A stretch of 64,000 nucleotides of DNA from contig NZ_MUHD01000020.1 in the NCBI RefSeq assembly GCF_002217395.1, forward strand, positions 53,840 to 117,839. The letters are read 5' to 3'. The stretch's first letter is position 1. Each line of letters starts with the position of its first letter. Origin of the DNA: Flavobacterium plurextorum (GTDB taxonomy: Bacteria > Bacteroidota > Bacteroidia > Flavobacteriales > Flavobacteriaceae). The position numbers and the translations under genes were made by a program. The notes under the pieces were generated by a model. The model was not told the DNA's origin. It saw only the letters and a list, made by a program, of their open reading frames with translations, and searched no databases. Below, piece after piece: positions 1-8,530 of this stretch.

Positions 1-1
1 C

Positions 2-376
2 ATGTGGAATGAAAATACTGCTGTACAAGTTGTAGCTTGGAGAATGTTAAGCCGCATGCGCGCTGCAGGATGGCCGCAAGAATTACTTGACATGATGTAC
101 TTAGACGAAGACACGCTGGCATGGGCACAAGCAACTGGCGAAGGCGAAGACGACGAAAACAAATTAGTTCACCGCGACAGCAACGGCGTAGTTTTACAAC
201 ATGGAGATTCAGTTGTTTTAATCAAAGATCTTAAAGTAAAAGGATCAAGTATGGTTGCCAAACAAGGAACTGCAGTTAGAAACATTCGTCTTGACCATGA
301 AAATGCCGAATATATTGAAGGAAAAGTCGATGGTCAACAAATTGTGATTATCACGCAATATGTGAAGAAGATATAG
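2..376 (+). CDS. PhnA-domain protein, C-terminal part (5' end outside window)
   Basis: The reading frame is already open at the window edge, so the first methionine here is probably internal and the N-terminal part, usually a zinc-ribbon in this family, is missing. The final 70 or so residues (from DSNGVVLQHGDSVVLIKDL to the end) look like the PhnA/YjdM C-terminal domain, a small SH3-like fold. The family was named for its place in the E. coli phosphonate region, but its biochemical role is not established, so no phosphonate function should be read from the name. The stop is followed by a tandem repeat and a strong terminator. The family call is fairly sure; the function is unknown. Confidence 0.75.
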   Translation: MWNENTAVQVVAWRMLSRMRAAGWPQELLDMMYLDEDTLAWAQATGEGEDDENKLVHRDSNGVVLQHGDSVVLIKDLKVKGSSMVAKQGTAVRNIRLDHENAEYIEGKVDGQQIVIITQYVKKI

Positions 377-441
377 TTTTTTTTTTAGGTTCATAGTTAC
401 AAAGTGGTAAAGTTGCAAAGGCTTTTGCTTAACTTTTAAAA

Positions 442-492
442 CCTGAAACTTGAAACTTGAAACTTGAAACTTGAAACTTGAAACTTGAAACT
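442..492. repeat. 7-bp tandem repeat (CTTGAAA)n
   Basis: Six perfect copies of CTTGAAA (449-490) follow one variant copy, CCTGAAA (442-448). The array lies between the PhnA gene and its terminator. Relatives of the same word occur at 2611-2640, 2802-2826 and 61365-61465, so it belongs to a dispersed intergenic family. The copy number is probably unstable. Confidence 0.9.
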
Positions 493-527
493 AAAAAAGG
501 CTATTCAAAATACGAATAGCCTTTTTT
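493..527 (+). terminator. Bidirectional intrinsic terminator
   Basis: The stem GGCTATTC / GAATAGCC has a 7-base loop, with an A-run on the left and a T-run on the right, so it can terminate in both directions. It serves the PhnA gene and probably also the convergent gene ending at 600. Confidence 0.85.
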
Positions 528-572
528 ATTATTTTTCTGTTCTGGAAATAACTTGAAACAAATTAAACCTGA

Positions 573-588
573 TCCCGAAGCTTCGGGA
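573..588. repeat. 16-bp palindrome TCCCGAAGCTTCGGGA
   Basis: A perfect palindrome. Variants with the same arms (TCCCGAnnnnTCGGGA) occur at 9922-9937, 10555-10570 and inside 55298-55337. This is a dispersed intergenic palindromic family. Confidence 0.8.
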
Positions 589-599
589 GAAACTAAAAA

Positions 600-1049
600 T
601 TATCGTTGAAATAATTTATTGATTTGCTCTTTGATCAACGGCTCAGAAACATTGTTTGTCGCAGCATCTTTATCTTTGCTTGAAACCATAAACTGAACTG
701 TCGCTTTGTCTGGAACAACGTTTCCTGTATAGTGTAACCAAATATAATTGTTTGGTAATTCTAATTTTATGTCATACAACGGAGTTGCTGTAAAACCATT
801 TACAATAATGTTGTAAAGATTTACGTAATCGTTGTCAACATTTTTGAAGGTAAATTTTCTTAAACTTGATGCGTCTTCATCATCGTTTTGAATACTTGTG
901 TAATAAACCGTGTATTCATCTCCAATTTTCTGAATGTAATTGTTATTTACTTTTCCTAGTTTTTCAACAGGAACTGTTTCAAGAACTTTAATCTGTGCAA
1001 ACGACACAAAACTAAAGAACAAAATGGCAATCGTAATAGTTCTTTTCAT
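600..1049 (-). CDS. Small exported protein of unknown function
   Basis: A 149-residue protein that begins with a clear signal peptide (MKRTITIAILFFSFVSFAQ). I place the start at 1049: the frame is open 15 codons further upstream, but those residues are not signal-like and MKR is the natural beginning. The mature part is acidic and lysine-rich with no motif I recognise. A soluble periplasmic or surface protein is the most that can be inferred. The gene faces the PhnA gene and lies downstream of the helicase on the same strand, separated by about 180 AT-rich bases. Confidence 0.65.
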   Translation of the reverse strand: MKRTITIAILFFSFVSFAQIKVLETVPVEKLGKVNNNYIQKIGDEYTVYYTSIQNDDEDASSLRKFTFKNVDNDYVNLYNIIVNGFTATPLYDIKLELPNNYIWLHYTGNVVPDKATVQFMVSSKDKDAATNNVSEPLIKEQINKLFQR

Positions 1050-1231
1050 AATAAATTTGGGATTTATATTTTTTTTACTGCAACAAAAAAACACAGAAAT
1101 AATGAAAAAACACCTATCAAATCATTATTTTTTTAACATAAAACCACAAACTTCAAACATAAAACAATTAAAAAGCTGATATACAATTACATAAAACTAA
1201 CATTACTAAATTACCTGCAATTTTACACCCC

Positions 1232-2596
1232 TTAATATTTATTATTATTCTTCTCCTCCTCTTTCTTTACCACATTACGAGCCACCTCAATTTTGAACTT
1301 TTTCCCTTTCATTTTTTCGTCTTTAATATTCTTAAGCAGTTCTTTTACTTTTCCGAATTTTACTGCTGCAAACGAAACAAAATCTTTTACCTCGATAAGT
1401 CCCAAATCACCTTTTTCTAATTTCCCTTTTTGAGAAAAGAAACCAACGATATCAAACTTATTCAGTTTTGTTTTTTTACCGCCGCTAATGTAAATAGTCT
1501 GAAATTCGGGTGGTTTTGGCAGACTTGTCGTATTCTTCACATCAAGGATTTCCATATCATAATCGATATAATCCAGCTTTTTTTCGCTTTCATGAACAAT
1601 AACATACGCCGTTCCAGTTGCCTGCATACGTGCCGTACGACCGTTACGATGCGTAAACTCATCTTCTTTTAAAGGCAAATGATAATGAATAACATGTTTC
1701 ATCTCAGGAATATCCAATCCACGCGCAGCAAGATCTGTTGTAACAAGATAACTCACACTTCCGTTTCTAAACTGAATCAAAGCACGTTCACGTTCATCCT
1801 GATCCATTCCGCCATGATAATACGTAGCGTAAATTCCTTTTTCGTTCAAAGTATCGCTGATACGTTCTGCAGCATCGCGGTGATTACAAAATATAATAGC
1901 CGATTGTGATTTTAAGGAACAAATCAAATTGAACAAACTTTCTAATTTGTCTTTTGAAGGAGACAAAATCATCTTCATAGAAAGATTAGCTTTTTCCTCT
2001 TCTTCAGGAATAAAATCTAAAATAGTTGGATTAACAACTCGTGTATATTTTGGAATCTCAATATCAGAAGTTGCCGAAACCAAAACTCTTTTATTAACTT
2101 TTGGTAATCTGCCAATTATAAAAGACATCTGCTCATGAAACCCTAATTGAAGAGATTTATCAAACTCGTCCAAAATTAAAGTCTGAACTTTATCTGTTCG
2201 AAAAGTCTCCCTGTCAATATGATCTGCAATTCTTCCTGGAGTTCCAATTAAAACAGCCGGCGGATTACTCAAATTTTTAATTTCAGTATCAATCGAGTGT
2301 CCTCCGTAACAAATATTTACTTTGTACTGCGTTCCCATTTTTTTCCAAACCTGCTCGATTTGCAGTCCTAATTCGCGCGAAGGCACTAAAATTAAACATT
2401 GAACTGAAAGTATCTCAGGCTGTAATAATTCTAAAATTGGAAGCAAAAAAGCCAATGTTTTTCCTGATCCTGTTGGAGAAAGCAGCAAAACATTGTTGTC
2501 GTTCAAAATGGCGTCTTGCGCCATTTCCTGCATTTCGTTTAGGCTTTCAATACCTAAATTCGAAAGTATATTATTGGAATGGTGTTTTTTATTCAT
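1232..2596 (-). CDS. DEAD-box RNA helicase, DbpA-like
   Basis: A 454-residue ATP-dependent RNA helicase with the two RecA-like domains of the DEAD family. Visible motifs are Walker A SPTGSGKT (40-47), VPSREL in place of PTREL (about 71-76), GTPGR (118-122), motif II as DEFD (143-146), SAT (174-176), ARGLD and HRNGRTAR. The last 70 or so residues (about 375-445) resemble the DbpA RNA-binding domain, which in the family binds 23S rRNA during large-subunit assembly. The DEFD motif and the slightly altered motif VI are departures from the usual sequences, but the catalytic D and E are kept. It is monocistronic, with repeats upstream. A role in ribosome biogenesis is inferred from the C-terminal domain. 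Confidence 0.9.
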   Translation of the reverse strand: MNKKHHSNNILSNLGIESLNEMQEMAQDAILNDNNVLLLSPTGSGKTLAFLLPILELLQPEILSVQCLILVPSRELGLQIEQVWKKMGTQYKVNICYGGHSIDTEIKNLSNPPAVLIGTPGRIADHIDRETFRTDKVQTLILDEFDKSLQLGFHEQMSFIIGRLPKVNKRVLVSATSDIEIPKYTRVVNPTILDFIPEEEEKANLSMKMILSPSKDKLESLFNLICSLKSQSAIIFCNHRDAAERISDTLNEKGIYATYYHGGMDQDERERALIQFRNGSVSYLVTTDLAARGLDIPEMKHVIHYHLPLKEDEFTHRNGRTARMQATGTAYVIVHESEKKLDYIDYDMEILDVKNTTSLPKPPEFQTIYISGGKKTKLNKFDIVGFFSQKGKLEKGDLGLIEVKDFVSFAAVKFGKVKELLKNIKDEKMKGKKFKIEVARNVVKKEEEKNNNKY

Positions 2597-2654
2597 TTTG
2601 CAAAAGTAGGGAAAAAAGTTTTGTTTCAGGTTTCATGTTTCCATTGTTTCAAGT

Positions 2655-2790
2655 TGCTTAACCGCAAAGCGCGCAATGATTATAAGCAAGGTTCGCAAAG
2701 TTTAAACATAAAGCTTTGCGAACTCTTTGCGCTTTTTTATAAAAACTAAACTATATAAAACTTTGCGCTCTTTGCGGTAAAACTACGTAC
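2655..2790. repeat. Inverted array of CGCAAAG/CTTTGCG words
   Basis: A left half rich in GCAAAG words (CCGCAAAGCGCGCAA, TTCGCAAAG) is followed by a right half of complementary words (CTTTGCGAACTCTTTGCGC, CTTTGCGCTCTTTGCGG). Together they can form a long imperfect hairpin ending in a T-run near 2730. It belongs to a dispersed intergenic family that also appears at about 9980-10050, 30358-30480, 47910-47970 and 55186-55226. This fills most of the helicase-peptidase gap. Confidence 0.75.
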
Positions 2791-2811
2791 AAAGTAGATC
2801 AAACCTGAAAC

Positions 2812-2841
2812 TTGAAACCTGAAACAAAAAACTTATATTTG
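2812..2841 (+). promoter_or_regulatory. Bacteroidota-type promoter of the M14 peptidase gene
   Basis: TTG at 2812-2814, a 19-base gap, then TATATTTG at 2834-2841. This matches the TTG / TAnnTTTG consensus of the Bacteroidota primary sigma factor. The ATG follows 20 bases later. The -33 TTG is supplied by one of the CTTGAAA repeat words. Confidence 0.7.
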
Positions 2842-2861
2842 ATTTACAATAAAACCAAACC

Positions 2862-4589
2862 ATGAAACTTTTTACTTTTCCCATTTTACTTTTCACCATC
2901 ACGTTTTTCGCTCAAAACAATAAAAAATACGATACATTTTTCGAAAAAGGAAACGGAAATCAAGCGGCTTCCTACCAAGAAACTATTGACTATTATAAAG
3001 TATTGGCTAACGATTTTGCAACAATTCAAATGAAAGAAATGGGTTTGACTGATTCTGGAGAACCTTTGCACATGATTGTTTATAATCCTGACAAGGAGTT
3101 TGATTTTAATAAAATTCAGAAAAACAAAGCTGTTCTTTTTATCAATAACGGTATTCATGCCGGTGAACCTGACGGAATCGATGCCACAATGCAATTTTAC
3201 AGAGATTTGGCAATTGGAAGAATAAAAGCACCAAAAAACACCGTTTTAGTTACCATTCCTGTTTACAATATTGGCGGCGCTTTAAACCGAAACTCGACGA
3301 CAAGAGCCAATCAAGACGGACCAGAAATTTATGGTTTTAGAGGAAACGCCAGAAATTATGATTTGAATCGTGATTTGATGAAATCAGACACTCGAAATAC
3401 GAAAAGTTTTGTCGAAATATTCCAAAAAATAAATCCTGATGTTTTTATTGATAATCACGTAAGCAATGGTTCTGATTATCAATACAAACTAACTTATATT
3501 ATGACACAACATAATAAGTTAGGAACCGTTTTGGGCGATTTTATGAATGCCGAAATGATGCCCGCTTTGGTAAAAGATTTACAGAAAAAGAAAATTGAAA
3601 CAACGCCGTATGTAGATTCTTTTAAAGATACACCAGATAAAGGTTTTGGACAATTTGTAGATAATCCAAGATATACAACAGGTTATACATCGTTATTTAA
3701 TACAATTGGTTTTGTGGTTGAAACACATATGCTGAAAAAATATGCCGAACGTGTAAAAATGACCTACGAATACACAAAATCGACTTTGGATTTTACCGAT
3801 GCAAATTATCAAAAGATAAAAGATTTAAGAGTAAAAAATTTAGAGCAATATCAGCCTAAAAAATCCTATACATTAAAATGGGAATTGGACAGTACAAAAG
3901 CAACTACATTTTCATTTTTAGGATATGAAGCAGGTTACAAAAAAAGCGAAGCCACAACTGGAAACCGTTTATATTATGACCGAAACAAACCATATAAAAA
4001 AGATGTTCCGTATATAAAAGAATTCAAATCGGTTAAAGAAGTTGTGATTCCGACAGCTTATATTATTCCGCGTGGATATTGGAATATTATTGATCTTTTA
4101 AAAAATAACAACATCTCTTATTCTCAGCTTAAAAACGACACGATTATCGAGGTTGAAAGCTACAAAATTGCCGATTTTAAAACGGTTCCAAACGCTTACG
4201 AAGGACATTATTTACACTACAATACAGCAATAACTTCTAAAGTTGTAAAAATGGCTTTCGCCAAAGGTGATTACTTGGTTCCAACAAACCAAAAAGGTGT
4301 GAAATATCTCGTAGAAGCTTTTGAACCAGAAGGCGTTGATTCGTTCTTTAACTGGAATTTTTTCGATCCTATTTTACAGCAAAAAGAACATTACTCCGAA
4401 TATATTTTTGAAGATACGGCCGCAAAACTTCTAAAAGATAATCCAACTCTAAAAGCAGAATTAGAAGCTAAAAAACAATCTGATACCGAATTTGCTAAAA
4501 ATCCTGGTCCACAATTAAACTGGATTTACAAACATTCTGTTTATTATGAAAAGGCGCATTTGCAGTATCCTGTTTATCGTGTTTTATAA
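2862..4589 (+). CDS. Exported M14-family zinc carboxypeptidase
   Basis: A 575-residue metallopeptidase with a signal peptide (about residues 1-18, ending FFAQ). The M14 zinc site is complete: H99 and E102 in GIHAGEPDG, H199 in IDNHVSNG, and the general-base glutamate probably E287 in FVVETHM. The N-terminal half carries the catalytic domain. The C-terminal 280 residues are an extension common in exported Bacteroidota members and hold no further motif I know. It probably trims peptides in the periplasm or outside the cell. It has its own promoter and stands alone between the helicase and the Septu-like operon. Confidence 0.88.
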   Translation: MKLFTFPILLFTITFFAQNNKKYDTFFEKGNGNQAASYQETIDYYKVLANDFATIQMKEMGLTDSGEPLHMIVYNPDKEFDFNKIQKNKAVLFINNGIHAGEPDGIDATMQFYRDLAIGRIKAPKNTVLVTIPVYNIGGALNRNSTTRANQDGPEIYGFRGNARNYDLNRDLMKSDTRNTKSFVEIFQKINPDVFIDNHVSNGSDYQYKLTYIMTQHNKLGTVLGDFMNAEMMPALVKDLQKKKIETTPYVDSFKDTPDKGFGQFVDNPRYTTGYTSLFNTIGFVVETHMLKKYAERVKMTYEYTKSTLDFTDANYQKIKDLRVKNLEQYQPKKSYTLKWELDSTKATTFSFLGYEAGYKKSEATTGNRLYYDRNKPYKKDVPYIKEFKSVKEVVIPTAYIIPRGYWNIIDLLKNNNISYSQLKNDTIIEVESYKIADFKTVPNAYEGHYLHYNTAITSKVVKMAFAKGDYLVPTNQKGVKYLVEAFEPEGVDSFFNWNFFDPILQQKEHYSEYIFEDTAAKLLKDNPTLKAELEAKKQSDTEFAKNPGPQLNWIYKHSVYYEKAHLQYPVYRVL

Positions 4590-4639
4590 TTTTTTTTTAT
4601 TGTTTATGGTTTCCCTTAATATTAATTTTTATTAATCTC

Positions 4640-4647
4640 TATATTTG
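4640..4647 (+). promoter_or_regulatory. Possible -7 element (TATATTTG) upstream of the ATPase/HNH operon
   Basis: A perfect TAnnTTTG match in the AT-rich 172-base gap before the ATPase gene. No TTG at the right distance was seen, and the start codon is 115 bases away, so this is a weak call. Confidence 0.35.
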
Positions 4648-4761
4648 AGAATTAAATAGAATTTTAATAAAAAAGTAATTTAAAATAAATTTAATCTTAA
4701 GAATATACTTTTTTAGTTATTATAGAGATCACAAAAAATATTATTATCAAATTCTACAAAA

Positions 4762-5988
4762 ATGAAATTTAAACATTTAAAAATTGATGACTGGAAACAA
4801 TTCAAGAATATAGATATAGAATTCCATCCCAATCTAACTATTCTAACCGGTGCAAATGGTTCAGGAAAAACCACAATTCTAAATTTACTAGCTCAACATT
4901 TCGGTTGGTATATTAATGAATTAGCAACACCCGCAAAAAACAAAAAAACAGGTATAATTAATTTTTTTACTCGTTTATTTAATGATGAGCAAAAAAAAGA
5001 AACAAACATAGGACAATTAAATTATTCAAATGGAACTAAGACTGATTTAAATATTCCAGTTGAAAATGAAAATGCTCAGTATAGTATCCATATAGCTAAT
5101 ATTCAAAAAGTTAATGGTTTAAACATACCATCTCATAGACCTGTATTTTTTTATCAATCAATTCCTCACATTTCAACAACAAAACGAACAAAATTACAAG
5201 CTTATCAATTATATTTCACAAGTATTTATCAAAAGCTTTTGTCAGAAAATTCAAGATACAAACCTTCTAATTACTACATTAAAGAAACTTTATTAAATTG
5301 GGCAATTGGAGGTTCTGGTAATGAATTCATTGAAGCAGACAGCGAACTTCGTTCATATTTTGTAGGTTTTGAAAATGTTTTAAAACAAATCTTACCAAAA
5401 TCTTTAGGTTTTAAATCAATTGCAATTAGAAGCTATGAAATTGTACTAGTTACCGAAACTGGAGAATTTATGCTCGATGCTGTTTCAGGTGGCATAAGTG
5501 CTATAATAGATTTAGGATGGCAAATTTTTAATTATTCTGAACAAAATGAATCATCAATAACAATTTTAATTGATGAGATAGAAAACCATCTTCACGCAAC
5601 AATGCAAAGATCTATTTTACCTTCAATAATATCTGCATTTCCAAATGTTCAATTTATTATTTCGACTCATAGCCCGCTAATTATTGGATCTGTAAAAGAT
5701 TCAAATGTATATGCCTTTAGATATAATGAAGATAAGAGAATTTTTAATGAATGTTTAGATTTAATAAACAAGGCAAAAAGCGCAAATGAAATATTAAATG
5801 AAGTTTTGGGAGTTCCCTTTACAATGCCAATATGGGTTGAAGAAACATTAAACGGAATTATTAAAAAACATTCAGGACGAGAAATGAATGAAACATTGTT
5901 TAATGAAATGCGAGAGGATCTTAAAATTCTAGGATTGGAAGATTTAATGCCTTTAGCAATTGATAAAACTTTGAAAAATAAATTATGA
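4762..5988 (+). CDS. ABC-type ATPase, PtuA-like (Septu anti-phage system)
   Basis: A 408-residue soluble ATPase of the AAA_15/AAA_21 (ABC/SMC-like) group. Walker A is GANGSGKTT (30-38), the ABC signature core is S242-G243-G244 after LDAV, Walker B is TILIDEIENHL (D271, E272), and the switch histidine is H303 in STHSP. The length and the partner gene match PtuA, the ATPase of Septu defence systems, which acts with the nuclease PtuB and shuts down infected cells. The stop overlaps the start of the next gene in ATGA, so the two are translationally coupled. The gene is markedly AT-rich compared with its neighbours, which suggests acquisition. An OLD-type ATPase is less likely because no TOPRIM domain follows. 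Confidence 0.8.
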   Translation: MKFKHLKIDDWKQFKNIDIEFHPNLTILTGANGSGKTTILNLLAQHFGWYINELATPAKNKKTGIINFFTRLFNDEQKKETNIGQLNYSNGTKTDLNIPVENENAQYSIHIANIQKVNGLNIPSHRPVFFYQSIPHISTTKRTKLQAYQLYFTSIYQKLLSENSRYKPSNYYIKETLLNWAIGGSGNEFIEADSELRSYFVGFENVLKQILPKSLGFKSIAIRSYEIVLVTETGEFMLDAVSGGISAIIDLGWQIFNYSEQNESSITILIDEIENHLHATMQRSILPSIISAFPNVQFIISTHSPLIIGSVKDSNVYAFRYNEDKRIFNECLDLINKAKSANEILNEVLGVPFTMPIWVEETLNGIIKKHSGREMNETLFNEMREDLKILGLEDLMPLAIDKTLKNKL

Positions 5989-6632
5989 TTAAATTGACAA
6001 AAGAAGCAGAACCTGTAATATTAACAACCAATAAAATGGATTGGACTACTCAATTGTTAAATCACATAGTATTAGGAACTAAAATACCAAAATCTCTTGA
6101 AAACAATTATAATAAAAAAGAAATAAAAGATTCTTTGAGAAAAGAAAGTCATAGTAAGTGTATGTATTGTGAAAGTATGATCAGTCATATTACATTTGAG
6201 CACATAGAACATATTAAACCAAAGGCCAAAGATAAATTTCCACAATTTACTTTCGAATATTTTAATTTAGGACTTTCATGTCCTAAATGTAATATGAACA
6301 AAAGTGACACCTATGACAACTTAACTCCTTTTATAGACCCATATAATGATGATCCAAAAAATCATTTTGAAGCTATCGGGGCTTTTTTATGGGCAAAATC
6401 TGGTGATATTAGAGCGAAAATTACTGAGATTGAAATTGATTTAAATAGACCTGAGTTACTGGAAATTCGTGGGGAAAGAATGAGAACAATTAGGACTTTG
6501 ATAGACAATTTTAACACAACTCCAGTTGGAGTATTAAAAGACGCACTAAAAAAAGAAATTGACAAAGAAATTGATCAAAATAAACCATATTCTTTTTGTG
6601 CAAGAAAACTTGTAGATATGTTATGCATTTAA
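5985..6632 (+). CDS. HNH endonuclease, PtuB-like (Septu anti-phage system)
   Basis: A 215-residue protein with an HNH domain of the zinc-binding type. The pattern is C59-x2-C62, then H73-I-E-H76-I-K-P with the catalytic histidine, then C99-P-K-C102-N-M-N-K. This C-x2-C, EH, C-x2-C-N layout is the one seen in PtuB and in retron-associated HNH nucleases. It overlaps the ATPase gene by four bases. In characterised Septu the ATPase controls a nuclease that degrades DNA or RNA on infection. The C-terminal 110 residues are charged and unassigned. No reverse transcriptase or msDNA-like region is visible nearby, so this is plain Septu rather than a retron. Confidence 0.8.
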   Translation: MIKLTKEAEPVILTTNKMDWTTQLLNHIVLGTKIPKSLENNYNKKEIKDSLRKESHSKCMYCESMISHITFEHIEHIKPKAKDKFPQFTFEYFNLGLSCPKCNMNKSDTYDNLTPFIDPYNDDPKNHFEAIGAFLWAKSGDIRAKITEIEIDLNRPELLEIRGERMRTIRTLIDNFNTTPVGVLKDALKKEIDKEIDQNKPYSFCARKLVDMLCI

Positions 6633-6740
6633 TAAAACGCATGTTGATCTATTGAAACCCCAGCTCCGCAAAGTGTCGCACGCTGCGCAAATGTCTGTGA
6701 CTTTGCGCCCGCAACGATAAGTAGTAAAGACTGTAAAAAG

Positions 6741-6772
6741 AAAAAAGCAACTTAGAAATGAGTTGCTTTTTT
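6741..6772. terminator. Bidirectional terminator between the HNH gene and the XRE gene
   Basis: The stem AAAAAAGCAACT / AGTTGCTTTTTT has an 8-base loop, with A-rich and T-rich flanks. It sits between two convergent genes and can serve both. Confidence 0.85.
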
Positions 6773-6795
6773 CTTTTATATCTCGTTAGAGACTA

Positions 6796-7200
6796 TTATT
6801 TATCCTTCAATATTTTTTCTAAAAACTCTGTTTTCTCTTTTTCAGCTTGAAGTAAACGTTCGTATAGTTTTTTATTTTCTTCTATAGATTCCATTAATTT
6901 ATCTAATGGATTAAAAGTACAGTGATTGTTAAACGTTCCAGCACTATTATCTGTGAAATTATTAAAATAATTAATCGCAGCTTCGTCTGAAAAGTTTTTA
7001 AGCGCTTCAACACTTACTCCCAAAGCTTTTGCGACAGCAATAAGCTTTTCATCATCGATTGTTTCACTATTTTCCAAAGCAGATATTGCTTGTTGGTTTG
7101 TTCCTAAAGCTTGCGCCAAAGCTTCTTGCTTCATGTCACGAAGTTCACGAATTCGGCTTATTTTTCGCCCTATATGATTTGGTTTTGCTAGTGTGCTCAT
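6796..7200 (-). CDS. XRE-family HTH regulator, paralogue 1
   Basis: A 134-residue protein. Residues about 10-70 form a Cro/CI-type helix-turn-helix (QEALAQALGTNQQAISALENSE), and the end is a lysine/glutamate-rich predicted coiled coil. The start is taken at 7200 (MSTLAKPNHIGRK); the frame extends nine codons further but homology to the second copy begins here. The paralogue at 52000-52392 shares most of the HTH and the FSDEA-INYFN and CTFNPLDK blocks. A TACTTTTG -7 element lies on the minus strand at 7225-7232. It is convergent with the PtuA/PtuB-like operon, so whether it regulates that operon is open. Confidence 0.85.
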   Translation of the reverse strand: MSTLAKPNHIGRKISRIRELRDMKQEALAQALGTNQQAISALENSETIDDEKLIAVAKALGVSVEALKNFSDEAAINYFNNFTDNSAGTFNNHCTFNPLDKLMESIEENKKLYERLLQAEKEKTEFLEKILKDK

Positions 7201-7340
7201 AATTGAAATATATTGCTTATTGAACAAAAGTACGCTTTTTGAGACATGAAATAGTTAAAAATAAAATTTTATATAAAACGCTGAAACCTAAAAGTTCATT
7301 TATATTTAATTAATGTTTTTCTGACTTATTTTAAAAGTTA

Positions 7341-7348
7341 TATATTTG
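7341..7348 (+). promoter_or_regulatory. -7 element (TATATTTG) for the gene at 7387
   Basis: An exact TAnnTTTG match 38 bases before the ATG. No TTG at the standard distance is visible. Confidence 0.5.
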
Positions 7349-7386
7349 AATACAATCAATTTTACAATTCTAAAAGTCATAACAAA

Positions 7387-8124
7387 ATGGGACTATTTAA
7401 CACTCTTTTTAAAAAGAAAGAAGAAAAAACAGCATCAGCTATCGATCAACAAATTGATAAACAATTTACAAATGAAAATGATTTTTTAGAAAAATTTGGG
7501 GCGCTTGCTTTAGAGAAACAAAGAAATCTTTATAGTGTAACTGGCGGACTTTCTTGGAATGTTGACATGGACAAAGAAGAAATAACATTTGGAGATGATC
7601 TTACTTTTCCAATGCAGGTTTTGGGTTCATTCTCGCATTCATCAGAAACTTGGCTTTGGATCTGGGATAATAAAGCGGGCGGTTACGCAGAATCTGTCAT
7701 GAAACAAGCTCTATTGTTGAAACAATATGGAGAAGAAAATAATATTGATTTATTAAAAGTTGGCAAATTTGATGCTGTTTCTAATGATTTACATCTAATT
7801 GGTATGATTGCAACTGAAATGTTTAATACAAGCGGTTATTATCTTGGAAATTATGGTCAAGGAACAATGGTTGTTACCATAAAATCTGATGCAATAGACA
7901 AATCTGAAAGTGACGAATTATCTAGAATCTTAACTGTTTTTCCAGAACTGATTTCGACGTTTGAAATTCAAAACCATAAAAATGCTTTTACAAATTACTT
8001 AACTCAAAAGGGCTATAAATTAACATTGAACGAAAATGAAATTAAAGCTGAAAAGAATGAAAATATAATTAATGCTGTTTTTAATGAAAATAATCTTTTG
8101 ACAAAATTAAACGGTAATTCTTAA
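7387..8124 (+). CDS. Conserved protein, possibly DUF6882 family
   Basis: A 245-residue cytoplasmic protein without a signal peptide. The N-terminus is short and basic (FKKKEEK). The central region has a Trp-rich segment (SSETWLWIWDN) and a helical stretch that resemble the DUF6882 group as I remember it. The last 60 residues look like an additional small alpha/beta piece. No catalytic motif is visible. It is transcribed alone between a divergent XRE gene and a strong terminator. The function is unknown. Confidence 0.55.
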   Translation: MGLFNTLFKKKEEKTASAIDQQIDKQFTNENDFLEKFGALALEKQRNLYSVTGGLSWNVDMDKEEITFGDDLTFPMQVLGSFSHSSETWLWIWDNKAGGYAESVMKQALLLKQYGEENNIDLLKVGKFDAVSNDLHLIGMIATEMFNTSGYYLGNYGQGTMVVTIKSDAIDKSESDELSRILTVFPELISTFEIQNHKNAFTNYLTQKGYKLTLNENEIKAEKNENIINAVFNENNLLTKLNGNS

Positions 8125-8167
8125 ACTTAGAATAATTAATAATCTAAAAGATATTCTGAAAACGATT

Positions 8168-8221
8168 GCCCGCGTGAGGGATAGAAGCAGTCCGCCGCAG
8201 CGGAGCGTATAGCCCGACAGC
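8168..8221. ncRNA. Structured GC-rich element, possibly related to the element at 57851-57934
   Basis: This GC-rich stretch stands out in AT-rich surroundings. It reads GGATAGAAGCAGTCC, a small hairpin (CGCCGCAGCGGAGCG), then TATAGCCCGACAGC. The flank words GATAnnAGC and TATAGC(2)GAtAGC are shared with the longer element at 57851-57934, which has a different central hairpin. This suggests a family with conserved flanks and a variable loop. The RNA nature is inferred, and the strand is not certain. Confidence 0.35.
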
Positions 8222-8224
8222 AAT

Positions 8225-8269
8225 AAAAAAAAGACCCAATGAACACAAAGTTGATTGGGTCTTTTTTTT
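8225..8269. terminator. Bidirectional terminator between convergent genes
   Basis: The long perfect stem AAAGACCCAAT / ATTGGGTCTTT is flanked by A8 and T9. It separates the gene ending at 8124 from the minus-strand DUF4287 gene ending at 8300. Confidence 0.9.
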
Positions 8270-8299
8270 ATTGGTGGCACGCCCCGATTTTAATAATCG

Positions 8300-8530
8300 T
8301 TATTTGCTGTTTTCGTCTTTAATCCCTTTTAGCAAAGCGTAAATTGCCATTGAATGTCCTTGTCCTAAATCAAAATCTTCTTTCAGCCAGTTTACAATTT
8401 CGCCGGCTTTTACTTCGGGTTTAAGTTTCCCGTTTGATGTAAAGCTTTTTTGTTCTGCTAAAACTCTAAATTCAGCAGGACCATTGCCCGTTTTTTCTTT
8501 AATTGTCTTTAAATACGCTTGAAATGACAT
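8300..8530 (-). CDS. DUF4287 protein
   Basis: A 76-residue protein that starts MSFQAYLKTIKEKTGNGPAEF and ends with a W-L-x-x-x-F-x-L-G-x-G-H-x-M-A block. Both blocks fit the small DUF4287 family, sometimes fused to DUF5655 transport-like domains. It has no signal or membrane segment. The function is unknown. It lies alone downstream of the Nudix gene on the same strand, with a 120-base gap. Confidence 0.75.
   Translation of the reverse strand: MSFQAYLKTIKEKTGNGPAEFRVLAEQKSFTSNGKLKPEVKAGEIVNWLKEDFDLGQGHSMAIYALLKGIKDENSK

Noticed and set aside
442..492. A CRISPR-like array
   Set aside because: The unit is 7 bases and strictly tandem, with no spacers and no cas genes.
940..1179. A 79-codon plus-strand frame
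   Set aside because: It lies mostly antisense to the small exported protein's signal-peptide region and runs into AT-rich spacer; no support for translation.
4762..6632. A retron or an OLD-family (Gabija-like) system
   Set aside because: No reverse transcriptase or msDNA-like region is near, and neither a TOPRIM domain nor a UvrD-like helicase is present.
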